DNA of 64,000 nucleotides from Flavobacteriaceae bacterium. GTDB taxonomy: Bacteria > Bacteroidota > Bacteroidia > Flavobacteriales > Flavobacteriaceae. A program made the position numbers and the translations under genes. Position 1 is the stretch's first letter. Each line of letters starts with the position of its first letter. Below the pieces are notes generated by a model, which saw only the letters and a list, made by a program, of their open reading frames with translations, ran no database searches and was not told the DNA's origin. Of the stretch, positions 9,185 to 18,545 are shown piece by piece. The DNA is taken from NCBI GenBank assembly GCA_024638165.1, contig JAHEKV010000002.1:89134-153133 (forward strand), read 5' to 3'.

Positions 9185-10201
9185 ATGAAAATTATAGTAC
9201 CCATGGCGGGAAGAGGCTCGCGCCTTAGACCGCACACTCTAACTGTTCCAAAGCCTTTAGTTCCAGTAGCCGGAAGCCCCATTGTGCACCGTCTCGTTAG
9301 AGATATCGCAGCCATATTAGACGAACCTATCGACGAGGTCGCTTTTGTCATCGGAGATGAGGCCTTTTTTGGTAAAGATGTAGAGGACTCCTTAACCGAG
9401 CTCGCAGAGAGTTTAGGCGCCCAAGCCTCGATTTATCGTCAAGATCAGCCTTTAGGAACTGGACATGCGATCATGTGTGCCAAACCATCTCTTGAAGGCC
9501 CGGCAGTGATCGCATACGCAGACACGCTTATTCGCGCAAAGTTTGAATTAGACGCCACTGCAGATAGTGTGATTTGGGTAAAACAGGTTGAAAACCCAGA
9601 AGCTTATGGAGTCGTTGAACTAGACGATAATGGGCAAATTCAAGGATTAGTAGAAAAGCCGACCACTTTTGTCTCTGACAAGGCGGTTATTGGCATCTAT
9701 TATTTTAAGGCCGTCGAAGAGCTGAGAGATGCACTTACCTATGTTCTTGATAATGAAATCGTAAATGGAGGAGAATACCAGATTAATGATGGTATTAAGC
9801 GAATGATGCAGGCTGGTAAGAAATTTATGACCGCAGAGGTAGCGGAGTGGATGGATTGTGGGAACAAAGCGATCACCGTGGAGACCAACCGTCGAATGTT
9901 AGGATTTCTACACAAAGAAGGAGAGGCTTTAATCAATGATGACGCCGAAATTGTAAACAGTACTATCGTAGAGCCCTGTAGCATTGCGAAAGGAGCAAAG
10001 ATTTACAATAGCACTATAGGCCCATATGTTTCGGTCGGAAGCCAAACCCATATTGACAACTGTGAAATCAAGGACACTATTATTCAGTCCCAGTCAAAAA
10101 TCTCAAACGCAAAGATTCAAAACTCAATGATAGGAAATCACGTCATCTACGACGGCGATTTTACTTCACTTAGTTTAGGAGATTACAGCGCATTAGAATA
10201 G
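9185..10201 (+). CDS. Sugar-phosphate nucleotidyltransferase
   Basis: The N-terminus MKIIVPMAGRGSRLRPHTLTVPKPL is the nucleotide-binding signature of NDP-sugar pyrophosphorylases (GxGxRxxP and the following PKP lysine). Residues up to about 240 form the catalytic domain, with DTLIRA and EKPTTF as further conserved points. The C-terminal 90 residues have the hexapeptide-like pattern of a left-handed beta-helix (AEIVNSTIVEPCSIAKGAKI). The sugar is not certain; glucose- or mannose-1-phosphate are common in this family. It is placed among envelope genes. Confidence 0.88.
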   Translation: MKIIVPMAGRGSRLRPHTLTVPKPLVPVAGSPIVHRLVRDIAAILDEPIDEVAFVIGDEAFFGKDVEDSLTELAESLGAQASIYRQDQPLGTGHAIMCAKPSLEGPAVIAYADTLIRAKFELDATADSVIWVKQVENPEAYGVVELDDNGQIQGLVEKPTTFVSDKAVIGIYYFKAVEELRDALTYVLDNEIVNGGEYQINDGIKRMMQAGKKFMTAEVAEWMDCGNKAITVETNRRMLGFLHKEGEALINDDAEIVNSTIVEPCSIAKGAKIYNSTIGPYVSVGSQTHIDNCEIKDTIIQSQSKISNAKIQNSMIGNHVIYDGDFTSLSLGDYSALE

Positions 10202-10202
10202 T

Positions 10203-10970
10203 ATGAGAAAGAAACGGGCAGCTCTTTATTTATTAGCACTCAGCTTTACTTCATGTGCCTTACTTAGGCCAGGGGCAAACGCCGTTTCGAATCGTACAGG
10301 ATCACATCCGCTCGAGGTTAATCAAAGAAACTTTCAAGAATCAGAAGGGATTAGAGCTCGAATTAAGGCTGAATTAAAAAACAGCGCCGATACTAAGGCC
10401 GTTACCCTATCAATGCGACTAAAGCCAAGCGAAGGAATCCTTTTAAGCGCACCGCTCGGGGTTGCGAAAGCCTTGTTGTCTCCCGAAGAAGTCGCCTTCT
10501 ATAACCGCCTAGACCGAACCTATTACAAAGGCTCTGTTTCAGTCATTGAAACCATCATTCCCGCCCAATTAAGTTACCAGCATATTGAAAGGCTTTTTCT
10601 AGGACAGCCGTTATTTTTAGAATCCGTTGAGGGCTTACAAGAGTCAAAACGAAAGGAGGTTAATTTGCTCACCAATAAGACAGTGACTAGTCGAGTGTTT
10701 GCCGGAGAATTAACTAAGCCCGCTAAAGGCTATTATCGGGTAGGGCTCTCTATCGACAAGTCTCAAATTAGTTTTCAAGAGTTTCAGATCGAAGGGTTTG
10801 ACAAGCTGAGAATCACCTACCAGTACAAGGACAAAGATTCTTATACACCGGAGGTTATACGATTAGTTGCGGGAGACCGAGTGCTTAATCTTGAACTAGA
10901 GGGGGTTCAACTCAACAAGAAATTAACTTTGCCTTTTCAAATACCATCAGGTTTTACGACAATTAAATGA
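10203..10970 (+). CDS. DUF4292 family lipoprotein
   Basis: The protein begins with a lipoprotein signal (YLLALSFTSCALLRPG), placing Cys19 as the lipidated residue. The body (about residues 50-250) resembles the DUF4292 family of Bacteroidota, including the repeated beta-strand pattern (SMRLKPSEGILLSAPLGV) and LDRTYYKGS. The fold of this family is thought to be LolA/LolB-like, but a function has not been established to my knowledge. The gene overlaps the EnvC-like gene by 4 bp (ATGA), a pairing that recurs in Bacteroidota. Confidence 0.75.
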   Translation: MRKKRAALYLLALSFTSCALLRPGANAVSNRTGSHPLEVNQRNFQESEGIRARIKAELKNSADTKAVTLSMRLKPSEGILLSAPLGVAKALLSPEEVAFYNRLDRTYYKGSVSVIETIIPAQLSYQHIERLFLGQPLFLESVEGLQESKRKEVNLLTNKTVTSRVFAGELTKPAKGYYRVGLSIDKSQISFQEFQIEGFDKLRITYQYKDKDSYTPEVIRLVAGDRVLNLELEGVQLNKKLTLPFQIPSGFTTIK

Positions 10971-12199
10971 AGCGTTTCTGGTCCTTTTTAGTTGTATTTC
11001 TGACCGTCTGTAATTTTTCGTTTGCACAACAGAAGACGCAACAGCAACGAAATCTTGAGAAACGTAAAGAGGAGATTGCGACAGAAATTGCTCAGATGGA
11101 GCGATTATTACAGCAACAAGTGCGATTAAAAGGATCAGCTATTGATCAAATTCAACTCCTCGACAATAAGAGATATGCTTTGGAGAGCCTTATCGAGCTT
11201 ACCGCAAACGAAGTACAACTACTTCAGCGACAAATAGTAGAAAGCAATAGTCGAATCGAAGATCTAAAGGATCAAATCGAAGTAATCAAGCAAGATTACC
11301 AGAAAGTAATTGTCAATTCGTATAAGCGAAAAGTCGAGAAAAATAAATGGTTGTTTTTATTAGCTGCTGACAGTTTCAAGGATGCGCGAAGAAGGTGGAA
11401 TTATTTATTACAATACGCCTCTTATCGAACCACCCAAGCTGAACGGCTTGTTCGTAAGCAAGAAGAATTGCAACAAATTTCTGCCTCATTAGAGGATCAA
11501 CTCAAGCAAAAAGAAGAAAAGGTTGAAGAAAACCGGCGCCAACAAACCGTCTTGATCGCAGATCGAGAAAAACAAGAACTATTGATTGCTAACGCGCGAA
11601 AGCAAGAAAGGGCCTATCGTCGAGAGCTAGCAGACCGAGATAAAGAGCGAAAGCGAATTGATTCTGAAATTGACCGATTGATTCGAGAGGCTATTGAAAA
11701 GGCAAATAGAGAGCGATTAGCCAAGGCCAAAAAAGCGAACCGAAAAGACGGGTTTGTGCTCACCCCAGAGGCAGAAGCATTGGCTAAAAGTTTTGAAGGA
11801 AACAAAGGAAGACACATTTGGCCGGTAGAAAAGGGAATTAAAAGTATTGGTTATGGTACTTATGCCGACAAGTTATATCCGGCCCTAAAGCATTTCAATA
11901 ACGGCGTTACCATTGCCACAGAATCTGGTTCAAAGGCGCGTGCGATTTATGACGGAGAAGTGATGAATGTGATGATTAGCCGTCAGGGAATAAAAGGGGT
12001 GTACGTTCGACATGGCGACTATATTACGATGTATTACAATCTTCAGGACGTAAGTGTGAAAGAAGGGGATAAGGTGGTTGCAAAGCAAAGTCTTGGAACC
12101 CTGCATACAGACAAGGTGAGTGGTCAAACCCTCCTCAAATTTTATCTTTACAAGAACACAACCCGACTCAACCCAGAAAAATGGGTTTACAGACTTTAG
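10967..12199 (+). CDS. EnvC-like murein hydrolase activator with degenerate LytM domain
   Basis: The protein has a signal peptide (residues 1-20, ending FSFAQQ), a long coiled coil (about residues 25-260, rich in Gln, Glu, Arg and Lys) and a C-terminal LytM/M23 domain (about residues 285-410). The M23 zinc motif HxxxD reads as NNGVT here, and the HxH motif near the end reads LLKFY, so the ligands of the active enzymes are absent. The overall layout matches E. coli EnvC, which activates amidases at division rather than cutting peptidoglycan. A cell-division amidase activator is the best inference. Confidence 0.85.
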   Translation: MKRFWSFLVVFLTVCNFSFAQQKTQQQRNLEKRKEEIATEIAQMERLLQQQVRLKGSAIDQIQLLDNKRYALESLIELTANEVQLLQRQIVESNSRIEDLKDQIEVIKQDYQKVIVNSYKRKVEKNKWLFLLAADSFKDARRRWNYLLQYASYRTTQAERLVRKQEELQQISASLEDQLKQKEEKVEENRRQQTVLIADREKQELLIANARKQERAYRRELADRDKERKRIDSEIDRLIREAIEKANRERLAKAKKANRKDGFVLTPEAEALAKSFEGNKGRHIWPVEKGIKSIGYGTYADKLYPALKHFNNGVTIATESGSKARAIYDGEVMNVMISRQGIKGVYVRHGDYITMYYNLQDVSVKEGDKVVAKQSLGTLHTDKVSGQTLLKFYLYKNTTRLNPEKWVYRL

Positions 12200-12203
12200 G
12201 AGT

Positions 12204-12719
12204 CTATTCTATCTCGAAAATTGCCTTTAATTCTGTAGCTTCTTGAGGCTTCATTTTACCAGCTAAGACCAAGCTTAATTGTTTTCTTCTAAGAGCCGCC
12301 TCATACCTTGATTTCTCTAGTTCAGTTTCGGGAATAATTTCTGGAACTTCAACCGGAGTCATGGTGTCATCAACAGCTACAAAAGTGTAAATTGCCTCAT
12401 TAGCTTTGGTGCGCTCCCCGCTAATTCGATCTTCAATGAACACATCGATAAAGATCTCCATTGAGGTTTTAAAAGCTCGAGAAACACTTGCCTCTATAGT
12501 CACTACACTACCTAGCGGAATAGCGGTGTTAAACGCCACATGATTTACTGAAGCGGTCACGGCTATTCTTCTGCTATGACGTCTTGCGGTGATGTAAGCG
12601 GCGCGGTCCATCTTTGCTAATAGTGCCCCGCCAAATAGGTGACTCAAGTGATTGGTTTCGCTAGGGAGTACTAGATCAGTGGTTACTGTTCTAGAATCAG
12701 ATGGAGTTTTCGACTTCAT
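12204..12719 (-). CDS. Acyl-CoA thioesterase, hotdog fold
   Basis: This 171-residue protein belongs to the YciA/BACH group of acyl-CoA thioesterases. The hotdog motif is clear: NHLSHLFGGALLAKMDRAA (about residues 23-41), with the Asn and Asp expected near the active site, followed by VNHVAFNTAIPLGS. These enzymes release free fatty acids from CoA; chain-length preference cannot be deduced. The gene starts 1 bp after the stop of the HU-like gene upstream of it and ends 4 bp from the convergent EnvC-like gene. Confidence 0.88.
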   Translation of the reverse strand: MKSKTPSDSRTVTTDLVLPSETNHLSHLFGGALLAKMDRAAYITARRHSRRIAVTASVNHVAFNTAIPLGSVVTIEASVSRAFKTSMEIFIDVFIEDRISGERTKANEAIYTFVAVDDTMTPVEVPEIIPETELEKSRYEAALRRKQLSLVLAGKMKPQEATELKAIFEIE

Positions 12720-12720
12720 T

Positions 12721-13383
12721 CTAAATAAGGTTACTAAGGTCTACACCTTTGAGTTGAGAATAGAAAAAATAGCCTACCGATATGACGGCTATTACCGCAA
12801 GAACGATGGCTAGTTGATAGGCAAAAGAAGGGGCGGATGTTGTTTCTTCGACCACTTCAGGCTTTTCTTCAGCTTTTTTGGAGGGCTTATGCTCTTTAGG
12901 TCTTTCGACTTTTGATTGTTCTCCCTCTTTTTGAATAGGCTGGGCCACATCGTTGATAGTCTCTTCTTTTTTGGATGGTGGAGCTACCGCAGGGAGGCCA
13001 AAACTTCCTAGTTTAAGCTCAGAGGCTTCTGTGATTAATTGAATAAGGCCATTCGCTTTTTCAAACCTTCCCAAACCTTCAATGACTAAAGAACCTTCTT
13101 TATTAAGCGTTGACTTCCATTCAAACACCAACGCTTTCAGTTTTGCTTTTGCGTCATCAATCTCTAAAAGTTCCTTTGAAGCGATCACCGTCGCTAATAC
13201 AGAATCATCGTTCGACAAATGCGGGTTGAATGAAACGGCACGTTTTGGAGGAAGAAGTTCACCGTTTTCATTGATGCTAATTCCTAAGTAGGCCCCTGGT
13301 TCAAAAGCTCCGAAACCAGGCAGTATTACGAAGTTTCTCTCTTCAAGAAGCGTTTCGATATATGGGGCAAGATGCATAGACAC
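12721..13383 (-). CDS. HU-CCDC81-type domain protein with C-terminal membrane anchor, no SPOR domain
   Basis: The first ~115 residues contain two HU-like halves (HLAPYIETLLEERNFVILPG and a second around VFEWKSTLNKEGSLVIEG), the pattern of Bacteroidota HU-CCDC81 proteins. A Lys/Glu/Pro-rich linker follows (about residues 135-185), then one membrane segment (YQLAIVLAVIAVISVGYFF) and a short tail ending at residue 220. Relatives commonly carry a periplasmic SPOR domain after the membrane helix, and it is missing here. A role linking nucleoid or cytosolic partners to the envelope is speculative. It is divergent from dprA. Confidence 0.75.
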   Translation of the reverse strand: MSMHLAPYIETLLEERNFVILPGFGAFEPGAYLGISINENGELLPPKRAVSFNPHLSNDDSVLATVIASKELLEIDDAKAKLKALVFEWKSTLNKEGSLVIEGLGRFEKANGLIQLITEASELKLGSFGLPAVAPPSKKEETINDVAQPIQKEGEQSKVERPKEHKPSKKAEEKPEVVEETTSAPSFAYQLAIVLAVIAVISVGYFFYSQLKGVDLSNLI

Positions 13384-13465
13384 AAATATCTTAAAATTTA
13401 CTCAATTCTTATAGGCCAATTATTGGGCTGCAAGTATTCTTCACTTCACAGGGATACCTTTAAGC

Positions 13466-14560
13466 ATGTTTTCAGAACTAACCACGCATGAGGCTTTGTT
13501 TTTGTTAAGTCAATTTTCAGGACTTTCATCTAAAAACCTTAGAGAATATATTTTATTAAATACTGATTATCAGAATCTTATTGCTAGTTTGATTAGCGGC
13601 GAAAGAACCAAATACCCATCGGTATATAAAATAAAATCTTTAAACAAAACAGAGTGTCTTAAGGCTCTCAAAGTTTTTAGAAAGCAAGAAACAATGGGAG
13701 TAAGAACAATATCCTTTCTTGATAAAGAATATCCCTTTAACCCAAATAAAATGAGCGATGCTCCTGTTCTGATTTATCGAACAGGAAATGCCGGTACTCC
13801 TAATCGACGACTTCCGCTTCTTGCTATTGTCGGTACTCGAAAGATGACCACTTATGGGAAAGGGCAAATAGATGAATTTTTTAAAACAGCATGTGAACCT
13901 AATTTCGAAGTTATCAGCGGCTTAGCATATGGTATCGACAGTTATTCCCAAAGTGTTGCAAGCAATTCTGGTTTCACGGTTCACAGTGTTCTAGCTCATG
14001 GTTTAGACAATACCTATCCTAAATCGCACATTAGTTTGCGTAAGGGATTAGAGAGAAAGGGATTTACGTTTTCAGAATACCCGATACAAAGTTCTGCTCA
14101 CAAGGGGCGTTTTCTTGCTAGAAATCGACTAATAGCCGGCATGGCAGACGTTGTTTGGGTGGTAGAGTCTGCGGAGCGAGGAGGCAGTTTAGTTACAGCA
14201 AATTTTGCGAAGGGTTACCATAGCCATTTGGTCGCTTCGCCTGGGGATATTCACAAGGAAACTTCTCAAGGGTGTAATCGTTTAATCGCAAACCATTCGG
14301 CAGTGCTGTACGAAAGGCCCGAAACTATTGCTGCGCATTTAGGGGTAAACTTCCCCTTGAAACAATCGCTTTCGAAAAAGGTTCCTAAAGACCTAAAGAC
14401 GCTAAAGATTTATGAGCTATTAAAATTCCACCAAAAACTTTATCCTAGTCAAATCATTAAATTATCGGGACTTGAGAAGGGCACGGTATTAGAACTATTA
14501 CTCAAAATGCATTTAGATGATCAGGTGGTTCATAACCCTGATAATTCCTATTCGATATAG
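13466..14560 (+). CDS. dprA: DNA-processing protein DprA
   Basis: DprA binds incoming single-stranded DNA and loads RecA during natural transformation. The Rossmann-like core is visible: LLAIVGTRKMTTYG, VISGLAYGIDSYSQ and FLARNRLIAGMADVVWVVES, then GGSLVTANFAKGY. The N-terminal ~80 residues are helix-hairpin-like, and the C-terminal ~60 residues form a probable winged helix (YELLKFHQKLYPSQIIKLSG). The length of 364 residues is normal. recA lies 2 kb away on the other strand. A single dprA does not prove competence. Confidence 0.95.
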   Translation: MFSELTTHEALFLLSQFSGLSSKNLREYILLNTDYQNLIASLISGERTKYPSVYKIKSLNKTECLKALKVFRKQETMGVRTISFLDKEYPFNPNKMSDAPVLIYRTGNAGTPNRRLPLLAIVGTRKMTTYGKGQIDEFFKTACEPNFEVISGLAYGIDSYSQSVASNSGFTVHSVLAHGLDNTYPKSHISLRKGLERKGFTFSEYPIQSSAHKGRFLARNRLIAGMADVVWVVESAERGGSLVTANFAKGYHSHLVASPGDIHKETSQGCNRLIANHSAVLYERPETIAAHLGVNFPLKQSLSKKVPKDLKTLKIYELLKFHQKLYPSQIIKLSGLEKGTVLELLLKMHLDDQVVHNPDNSYSI

Positions 14561-14561
14561 G

Positions 14562-15530
14562 TTAAAAGCCAACCTTTTCTCGTACTCTTTGAAGTACGGC
14601 TTGAGCTGTTTTTCTGGCCTTTTCAGCCCCTTGCTGTAAGGCGTCTTCGACTTCTTGAGGGTGCGCATGTAAGTACTCGTATTTTTCTCTTGGCTCCTGA
14701 AAGGTTTGAAGAATAAGCTCTAACAATGCTTTTTTTGCATGTCCGTAGCCGTAATTTCCAGCTAGGTAGTTGGCGCTCATCGCTTCTATCTCGTCTTGTG
14801 GAGCAAGGCACTTGTACAGAGCAAAAGTGGTGTCTGTTAATGGGTCTTTAGGCTCTTCTAGACTTTTACTGTCGCTAAGAATACCCATGACTTGCTTTTT
14901 AAGCTCTTTTTCGGGAGCAAAAACATCAATGAGGTTCCCTTTGCTTTTACTCATTTTTTGGCCATCAGTACCAGGGATGTACATGGTGCTCTCGTTGATT
15001 GTTGCCTCTGGTAAGACAAAGGTTTCACCGTATTTGTTGTGAAAACGCTGAGCAACGTCTCTTGTCATCTCTAGGTGTTGCAGTTGATCCTTACCGACGG
15101 GTACTTGTTCTGCATCATAAAGAAGAATATCAGCAGCCATAAGCATGGGGTAGGTAAATAATCCGGCATTCACGTCTTCTAAACGATCAGCTTTATCCTT
15201 AAATGAATGTGCCAGGGTAAGTCTTTGGTAGGGGAATAGACAGCTTAGATACCAAGACAGCTCGGTCACCTCAGGCACGTCGCTTTGTCTATAGAATACC
15301 GTTTTGTCGACATCCAACCCAAAGGCTAGCCAGGTTGCCGCGGTTGAAAAGGTGTTCGCTCTCAAGGTTGCACCATCCTTAATCTGGGTGAGCGAATGCA
15401 TATCAGCGATAAATAAATAAGAATCGTTCTCTGCACTATTCGCGAGAGATATTGCTGGTAGGATTGCTCCAAGTATATTCCCGAGGTGCGGGGTTCCTGT
15501 ACTTTGTACTCCTGTAAGGATTCGTGCCAT
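14562..15530 (-). CDS. trpS: Tryptophanyl-tRNA synthetase
   Basis: This class I synthetase charges tRNA-Trp. The HIGH-like motif is TPHLGNILGAI (near residue 14) and the KMSKS motif is KMSKSKGN, followed by a helical anticodon-binding half. The ORF track starts at TTG 15536; the ATG at 15530 (MARILTGVQSTG) is the better start and leaves room for the divergent plsC promoter. It would have about 322 residues. It is convergent with dprA with a 1-bp gap. Confidence 0.97.
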   Translation of the reverse strand: MARILTGVQSTGTPHLGNILGAILPAISLANSAENDSYLFIADMHSLTQIKDGATLRANTFSTAATWLAFGLDVDKTVFYRQSDVPEVTELSWYLSCLFPYQRLTLAHSFKDKADRLEDVNAGLFTYPMLMAADILLYDAEQVPVGKDQLQHLEMTRDVAQRFHNKYGETFVLPEATINESTMYIPGTDGQKMSKSKGNLIDVFAPEKELKKQVMGILSDSKSLEEPKDPLTDTTFALYKCLAPQDEIEAMSANYLAGNYGYGHAKKALLELILQTFQEPREKYEYLHAHPQEVEDALQQGAEKARKTAQAVLQRVREKVGF

Positions 15531-15586
15531 CTTCAAAATTTAGGCTACATAGTTACAAAAATTTAAAAAGTTATACTTTCGAATCC

Positions 15587-16345
15587 GTGTTGAGATTCAT
15601 CAAAAATTCAGGCTACATCATTTACAAGGTGTGGTTTTATGTGGTAACGGCGCTACCGGTACTCGTTTTTTCTCCTATTCTATTAATTGGAGTTAGTTCT
15701 AGAAAAACGTACCCCTTAGTTTACTGGTGCGCTCGATCAATATGGGCTCCATTCATTCTCTTTATGATGGGAACGCCGATTAGAAAGGTGAGAGGTTCTG
15801 AAAATTTACCGAACACTCCTGCCATTATGGTAATGAACCACACAAGTATGCTCGATGTGATGTTGATGCTGAGAATCTGTAAAAAGCCCGTTGTTTTTGT
15901 CGGCAAGGCTGAGTTGCAGAAGATCTGGATTTTCGGATTCTTTTATAAACGTGCCGTAATCATGGTTGACCGCTCGAACAAGGAGAGTAGAAAGCAAGTA
16001 TATCAGAGCGTTCAAGAACGGGTTAAAAACGGAGCTTCAGTTGCTATTTATCCTGAAGGAGGCGTTCCTGACTCGTCTGTAATGCTTGATCGCTTTAAGA
16101 ACGGTGCGTTTTCAATGTCCTTAACTCATGATTTGCCCATTGTACCGATTATCAATTATGATTGTAAGAAGCGAATCAATTGGGACCTGTATCACGGCGG
16201 GCCGGGTATATTGAGATATAAAATAATGCCCACCATTAAGGCGGGCACTTATTCTAAAGACGAACTCGAAAAGTTTCGAGAAGACGTAAGAGATCTTTTT
16301 ATTGAAGAACTGACTAATGAGCCAGTTATGAGTTCACGTGGTTAA
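15587..16345 (+). CDS. plsC: 1-acyl-sn-glycerol-3-phosphate acyltransferase
   Basis: The enzyme makes phosphatidate from lysophosphatidate at the inner membrane. The HX4D motif is NHTSMLD and the second acyltransferase block is [11 protein letters not shown]; one or two N-terminal hydrophobic helices anchor it. The ORF track begins at GTG 15524, inside the trpS start; GTG 15587 (or TTG 15590), giving about 252 residues from [16 protein letters not shown], is preferred because it frees a 56-bp divergent spacer. The 3' end overlaps recA by 20 bp on the opposite strand. Confidence 0.88.
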   Translation: MLRFIKNSGYIIYKVWFYVVTALPVLVFSPILLIGVSSRKTYPLVYWCARSIWAPFILFMMGTPIRKVRGSENLPNTPAIMVMNHTSMLDVMLMLRICKKPVVFVGKAELQKIWIFGFFYKRAVIMVDRSNKESRKQVYQSVQERVKNGASVAIYPEGGVPDSSVMLDRFKNGAFSMSLTHDLPIVPIINYDCKKRINWDLYHGGPGILRYKIMPTIKAGTYSKDELEKFREDVRDLFIEELTNEPVMSSRG

Positions 16346-17333
16346 GAGCCTCGTAAATCTTGTTTTCAATTTCCTCAGAGAGGTCTGGATTATCTAAAAG
16401 GAGCGCCTTAACTGCATCTCTACCCTGCCCTAATTTACTGTCTTCATAGCTGAACCAAGACCCGCTCTTTTTAACGATTTCATAGGCAACCCCTAAGTCG
16501 ATAATTTCACCCACTTTCGAGATTCCTTCGCCATACATGATATCGAATTCAGCGGTTTTAAAAGGAGGAGCAACTTTGTTTTTAACTACTTTCACCTTGG
16601 TTTTATTACCCATCACATTTGAGTCACCATCTTTGATTTGACTTGAACGACGGATGTCTAGTCGAACAGAGGCGTAGAATTTAAGAGCGTTACCCCCTGT
16701 TGTAGTTTCTGGGTTACCAAACATTACACCAATCTTTTCGCGTAATTGATTAATGAAAATCACCGTACAATTGGTCTTTGAAATGGTTGAAGTAAGTTTT
16801 CTAAGTGCTTGAGACATTAATCGAGCGTGTAATCCCATTTTAGAATCACCCATCTCTCCTTCAATCTCACTCTTTGGAGTTAATGCTGCTACAGAGTCGA
16901 TAATGATAATATCGATAGCCCCTGATCGGATAAGATTATCGGCAATTTCAAGCGCCTGTTCACCGTGATCGGGCTGTGAAATAATGAGGTTGTCTATGTC
17001 AACACCTAGTTTTGCCGCATAGAAACGATCGAAAGCGTGTTCTGCATCAACAAAAGCAGCTATACCTCCCGCTTTTTGAGCCTCAGCAATCGCATGTAGG
17101 GTAAGGGTGGTTTTACCCGAAGATTCAGGCCCATAGATTTCTATAACTCTACCTTTTGGAAACCCTCCAACGCCAAGAGCGGCGTTTAGACCGATAGAAC
17201 CCGAAGAAATAACTTCGACCTCTTGCACTACCGAGTCTCCCATTTTCATAACGGCACCTTTACCGTAGGTTTTATCTAATTTGTCTAGGGTAAGTTGAAG
17301 TGCTTTTAACTTAGCGTCTTGTTCTTTGCTCAT
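16326..17333 (-). CDS. recA: Recombinase RecA
   Basis: RecA forms ATP-dependent filaments on single-stranded DNA for homologous recombination, repair and the SOS response. The Walker A motif is GPESSGKTT (residues 68-76), with [19 protein letters not shown] and the L2 loop [22 protein letters not shown] also present. The length of 335 residues is normal and no intein is seen. A -7 box lies 23 bp upstream of the start. No lexA-type repressor gene is adjacent, and I could not identify an SOS box in the spacer. Confidence 0.98.
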   Translation of the reverse strand: MSKEQDAKLKALQLTLDKLDKTYGKGAVMKMGDSVVQEVEVISSGSIGLNAALGVGGFPKGRVIEIYGPESSGKTTLTLHAIAEAQKAGGIAAFVDAEHAFDRFYAAKLGVDIDNLIISQPDHGEQALEIADNLIRSGAIDIIIIDSVAALTPKSEIEGEMGDSKMGLHARLMSQALRKLTSTISKTNCTVIFINQLREKIGVMFGNPETTTGGNALKFYASVRLDIRRSSQIKDGDSNVMGNKTKVKVVKNKVAPPFKTAEFDIMYGEGISKVGEIIDLGVAYEIVKKSGSWFSYEDSKLGQGRDAVKALLLDNPDLSEEIENKIYEALNHVNS

Positions 17334-17355
17334 ATCTATTCATTTGGACTATTTC

Positions 17356-17363
17356 CAAATTTA
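17356..17363 (-). promoter_or_regulatory. Candidate -7 box for recA
   Basis: Read on the minus strand this is TAAATTTG, an exact TAnnTTTG, ending 23 bp before the recA start codon. A TTG lies 16 bp further upstream on the same strand, shorter than the usual ~19 bp, so the -33 half is uncertain. Confidence 0.5.
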
Positions 17364-17414
17364 AAGCATTCCCATGCATCAATGTTGCAGAAGAATGAAA
17401 TTATTGAAAAAATG

Positions 17415-17422
17415 TACTTTTG
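17415..17422 (+). promoter_or_regulatory. Candidate -7 box for trhO
   Basis: TACTTTTG is an exact TAnnTTTG on the plus strand, 43 bp before the trhO start, in the divergent recA-trhO spacer. No TTG is at the expected -33 distance. Confidence 0.45.
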
Positions 17423-17465
17423 TTCAACTTTTATCGAATCTTTCTAACTTAAATCATCGTATAGC

Positions 17466-18497
17466 ATGCAACTGTACAATACCTTAAGTGCGAAGGAGCG
17501 AGCTGTTCTAATTGAGCAAGCTGGTATTGACCGGCTTACGATCTCGTTCTATAAATACGCACACCTCAAGAACCCACAACTTGTTCGTAATCACCTGTTT
17601 CTAGCTTGGAATGACTTAGACGTTCTAGGTAGAATCTATGTGGCTAAAGAAGGAATTAACGCACAACTTTCTGTTCCTGCGCCTCGTTTTGAAGCCTTCA
17701 AAACGCACTTAGACAGCATTTCTTTTCTAGAAAATGTAAGATTAAACATCGCTATTGAACAAGACAACATGTCGTTCTTGAAACTTAAGGTTAAGGTTCG
17801 ACATAAAATTGTGGCTGACGGATTAGACGATGGGTCTTTTGATGTTACTGACAAGGGGGTCCATGTCGGAGCCGAGAAATTCAATGAACTTATCGAAGAT
17901 CCAGATACTGTGCTAGTAGATATGCGCAATCACTACGAAAGTGAAATCGGACATTTCAAAAATGCAGTTTGCCCTGATGTAGACACCTTTAGAGATTCTT
18001 TAGATCTTATTGAAGAACAGCTTAGAGATCATAAAGAGTCTAAAAAATTGGTGATGTATTGCACCGGGGGTATTCGTTGTGAAAAGGCTAGTGCATATTA
18101 CAAGCACAAAGGCTTTAAGCAGGTATACCAACTTGAAGGTGGAATTATTGAATATACTCGACAGGTTAGAGCTGAAGGATTAGAGAATAAATTCTTAGGT
18201 AAGAACTTTGTTTTTGATGAACGTCGTGCAGAATGTATTTCTGATGATGTGATTGCTGTTTGCCATCAGTGCGGCTCCCCTTGTGACACTCACGTAAATT
18301 GTGCGAACTCAGGATGTCATTTACTTTTTATCCAGTGTGAAAGCTGTGCTTCGAAGATGAATCATTGTTGTAGTGAAGAGTGCATGGATATTGTCGCCTT
18401 GCCTGAAGAGGAGCAAAAAGCGCTTCGAAAGGGGAAGACAGTAAGTAATAAAATCTTTAAAAAAGGGCGATCTCCAAAGCTTAAATACAAGGCTTAG
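17466..18497 (+). CDS. trhO: tRNA uridine(34) hydroxylase TrhO (rhodanese-related, YceA family)
   Basis: TrhO proteins hydroxylate U34 of certain tRNAs on the way to 5-carboxymethoxyuridine-type modifications. The N-terminal acylphosphatase-like domain (FYKYAHLKNPQLVRNHL, GRIYVAKEGINAQLS) precedes a rhodanese domain with VDMRNHYESEIGHF and the active loop CTGGIRCEKASAYY; Cys199 is the first cysteine of that loop. The C-terminus has a Cys-rich zinc-like region (CHQCGSPCDTHVNCANSGC) and a basic tail. The length of 343 residues is typical of long family members. Confidence 0.93.
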   Translation: MQLYNTLSAKERAVLIEQAGIDRLTISFYKYAHLKNPQLVRNHLFLAWNDLDVLGRIYVAKEGINAQLSVPAPRFEAFKTHLDSISFLENVRLNIAIEQDNMSFLKLKVKVRHKIVADGLDDGSFDVTDKGVHVGAEKFNELIEDPDTVLVDMRNHYESEIGHFKNAVCPDVDTFRDSLDLIEEQLRDHKESKKLVMYCTGGIRCEKASAYYKHKGFKQVYQLEGGIIEYTRQVRAEGLENKFLGKNFVFDERRAECISDDVIAVCHQCGSPCDTHVNCANSGCHLLFIQCESCASKMNHCCSEECMDIVALPEEEQKALRKGKTVSNKIFKKGRSPKLKYKA

Positions 18498-18528
18498 TTG
18501 TAGCCGGTTTTCCTTTGTTGTACCTTTA
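18498..18528 (+). promoter_or_regulatory. Candidate promoter for the ricT-like gene
   Basis: TTG at 18498-18500 and TACCTTTA at 18521-18528 are separated by 20 bp, close to the Bacteroidota TTG-N19-TAnnTTTG layout except that the last base is A. The gene starts 18 bp downstream. Confidence 0.45.
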
Positions 18529-18545
18529 AGGTTTATTTTCGAATT

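Noticed and set aside
15524-15586. ORF-track N-terminal extension of plsC
   Set aside because: It would start inside trpS and remove the divergent spacer; GTG 15587 is more natural.
17385-17422. TTG 27 bp upstream of exact -7 boxes at trhO, acpP and asd
   Set aside because: The spacing recurs three times but does not match the known ~19-bp spacing, is absent at atpB and tdk, and TTG is frequent; treated as coincidence.
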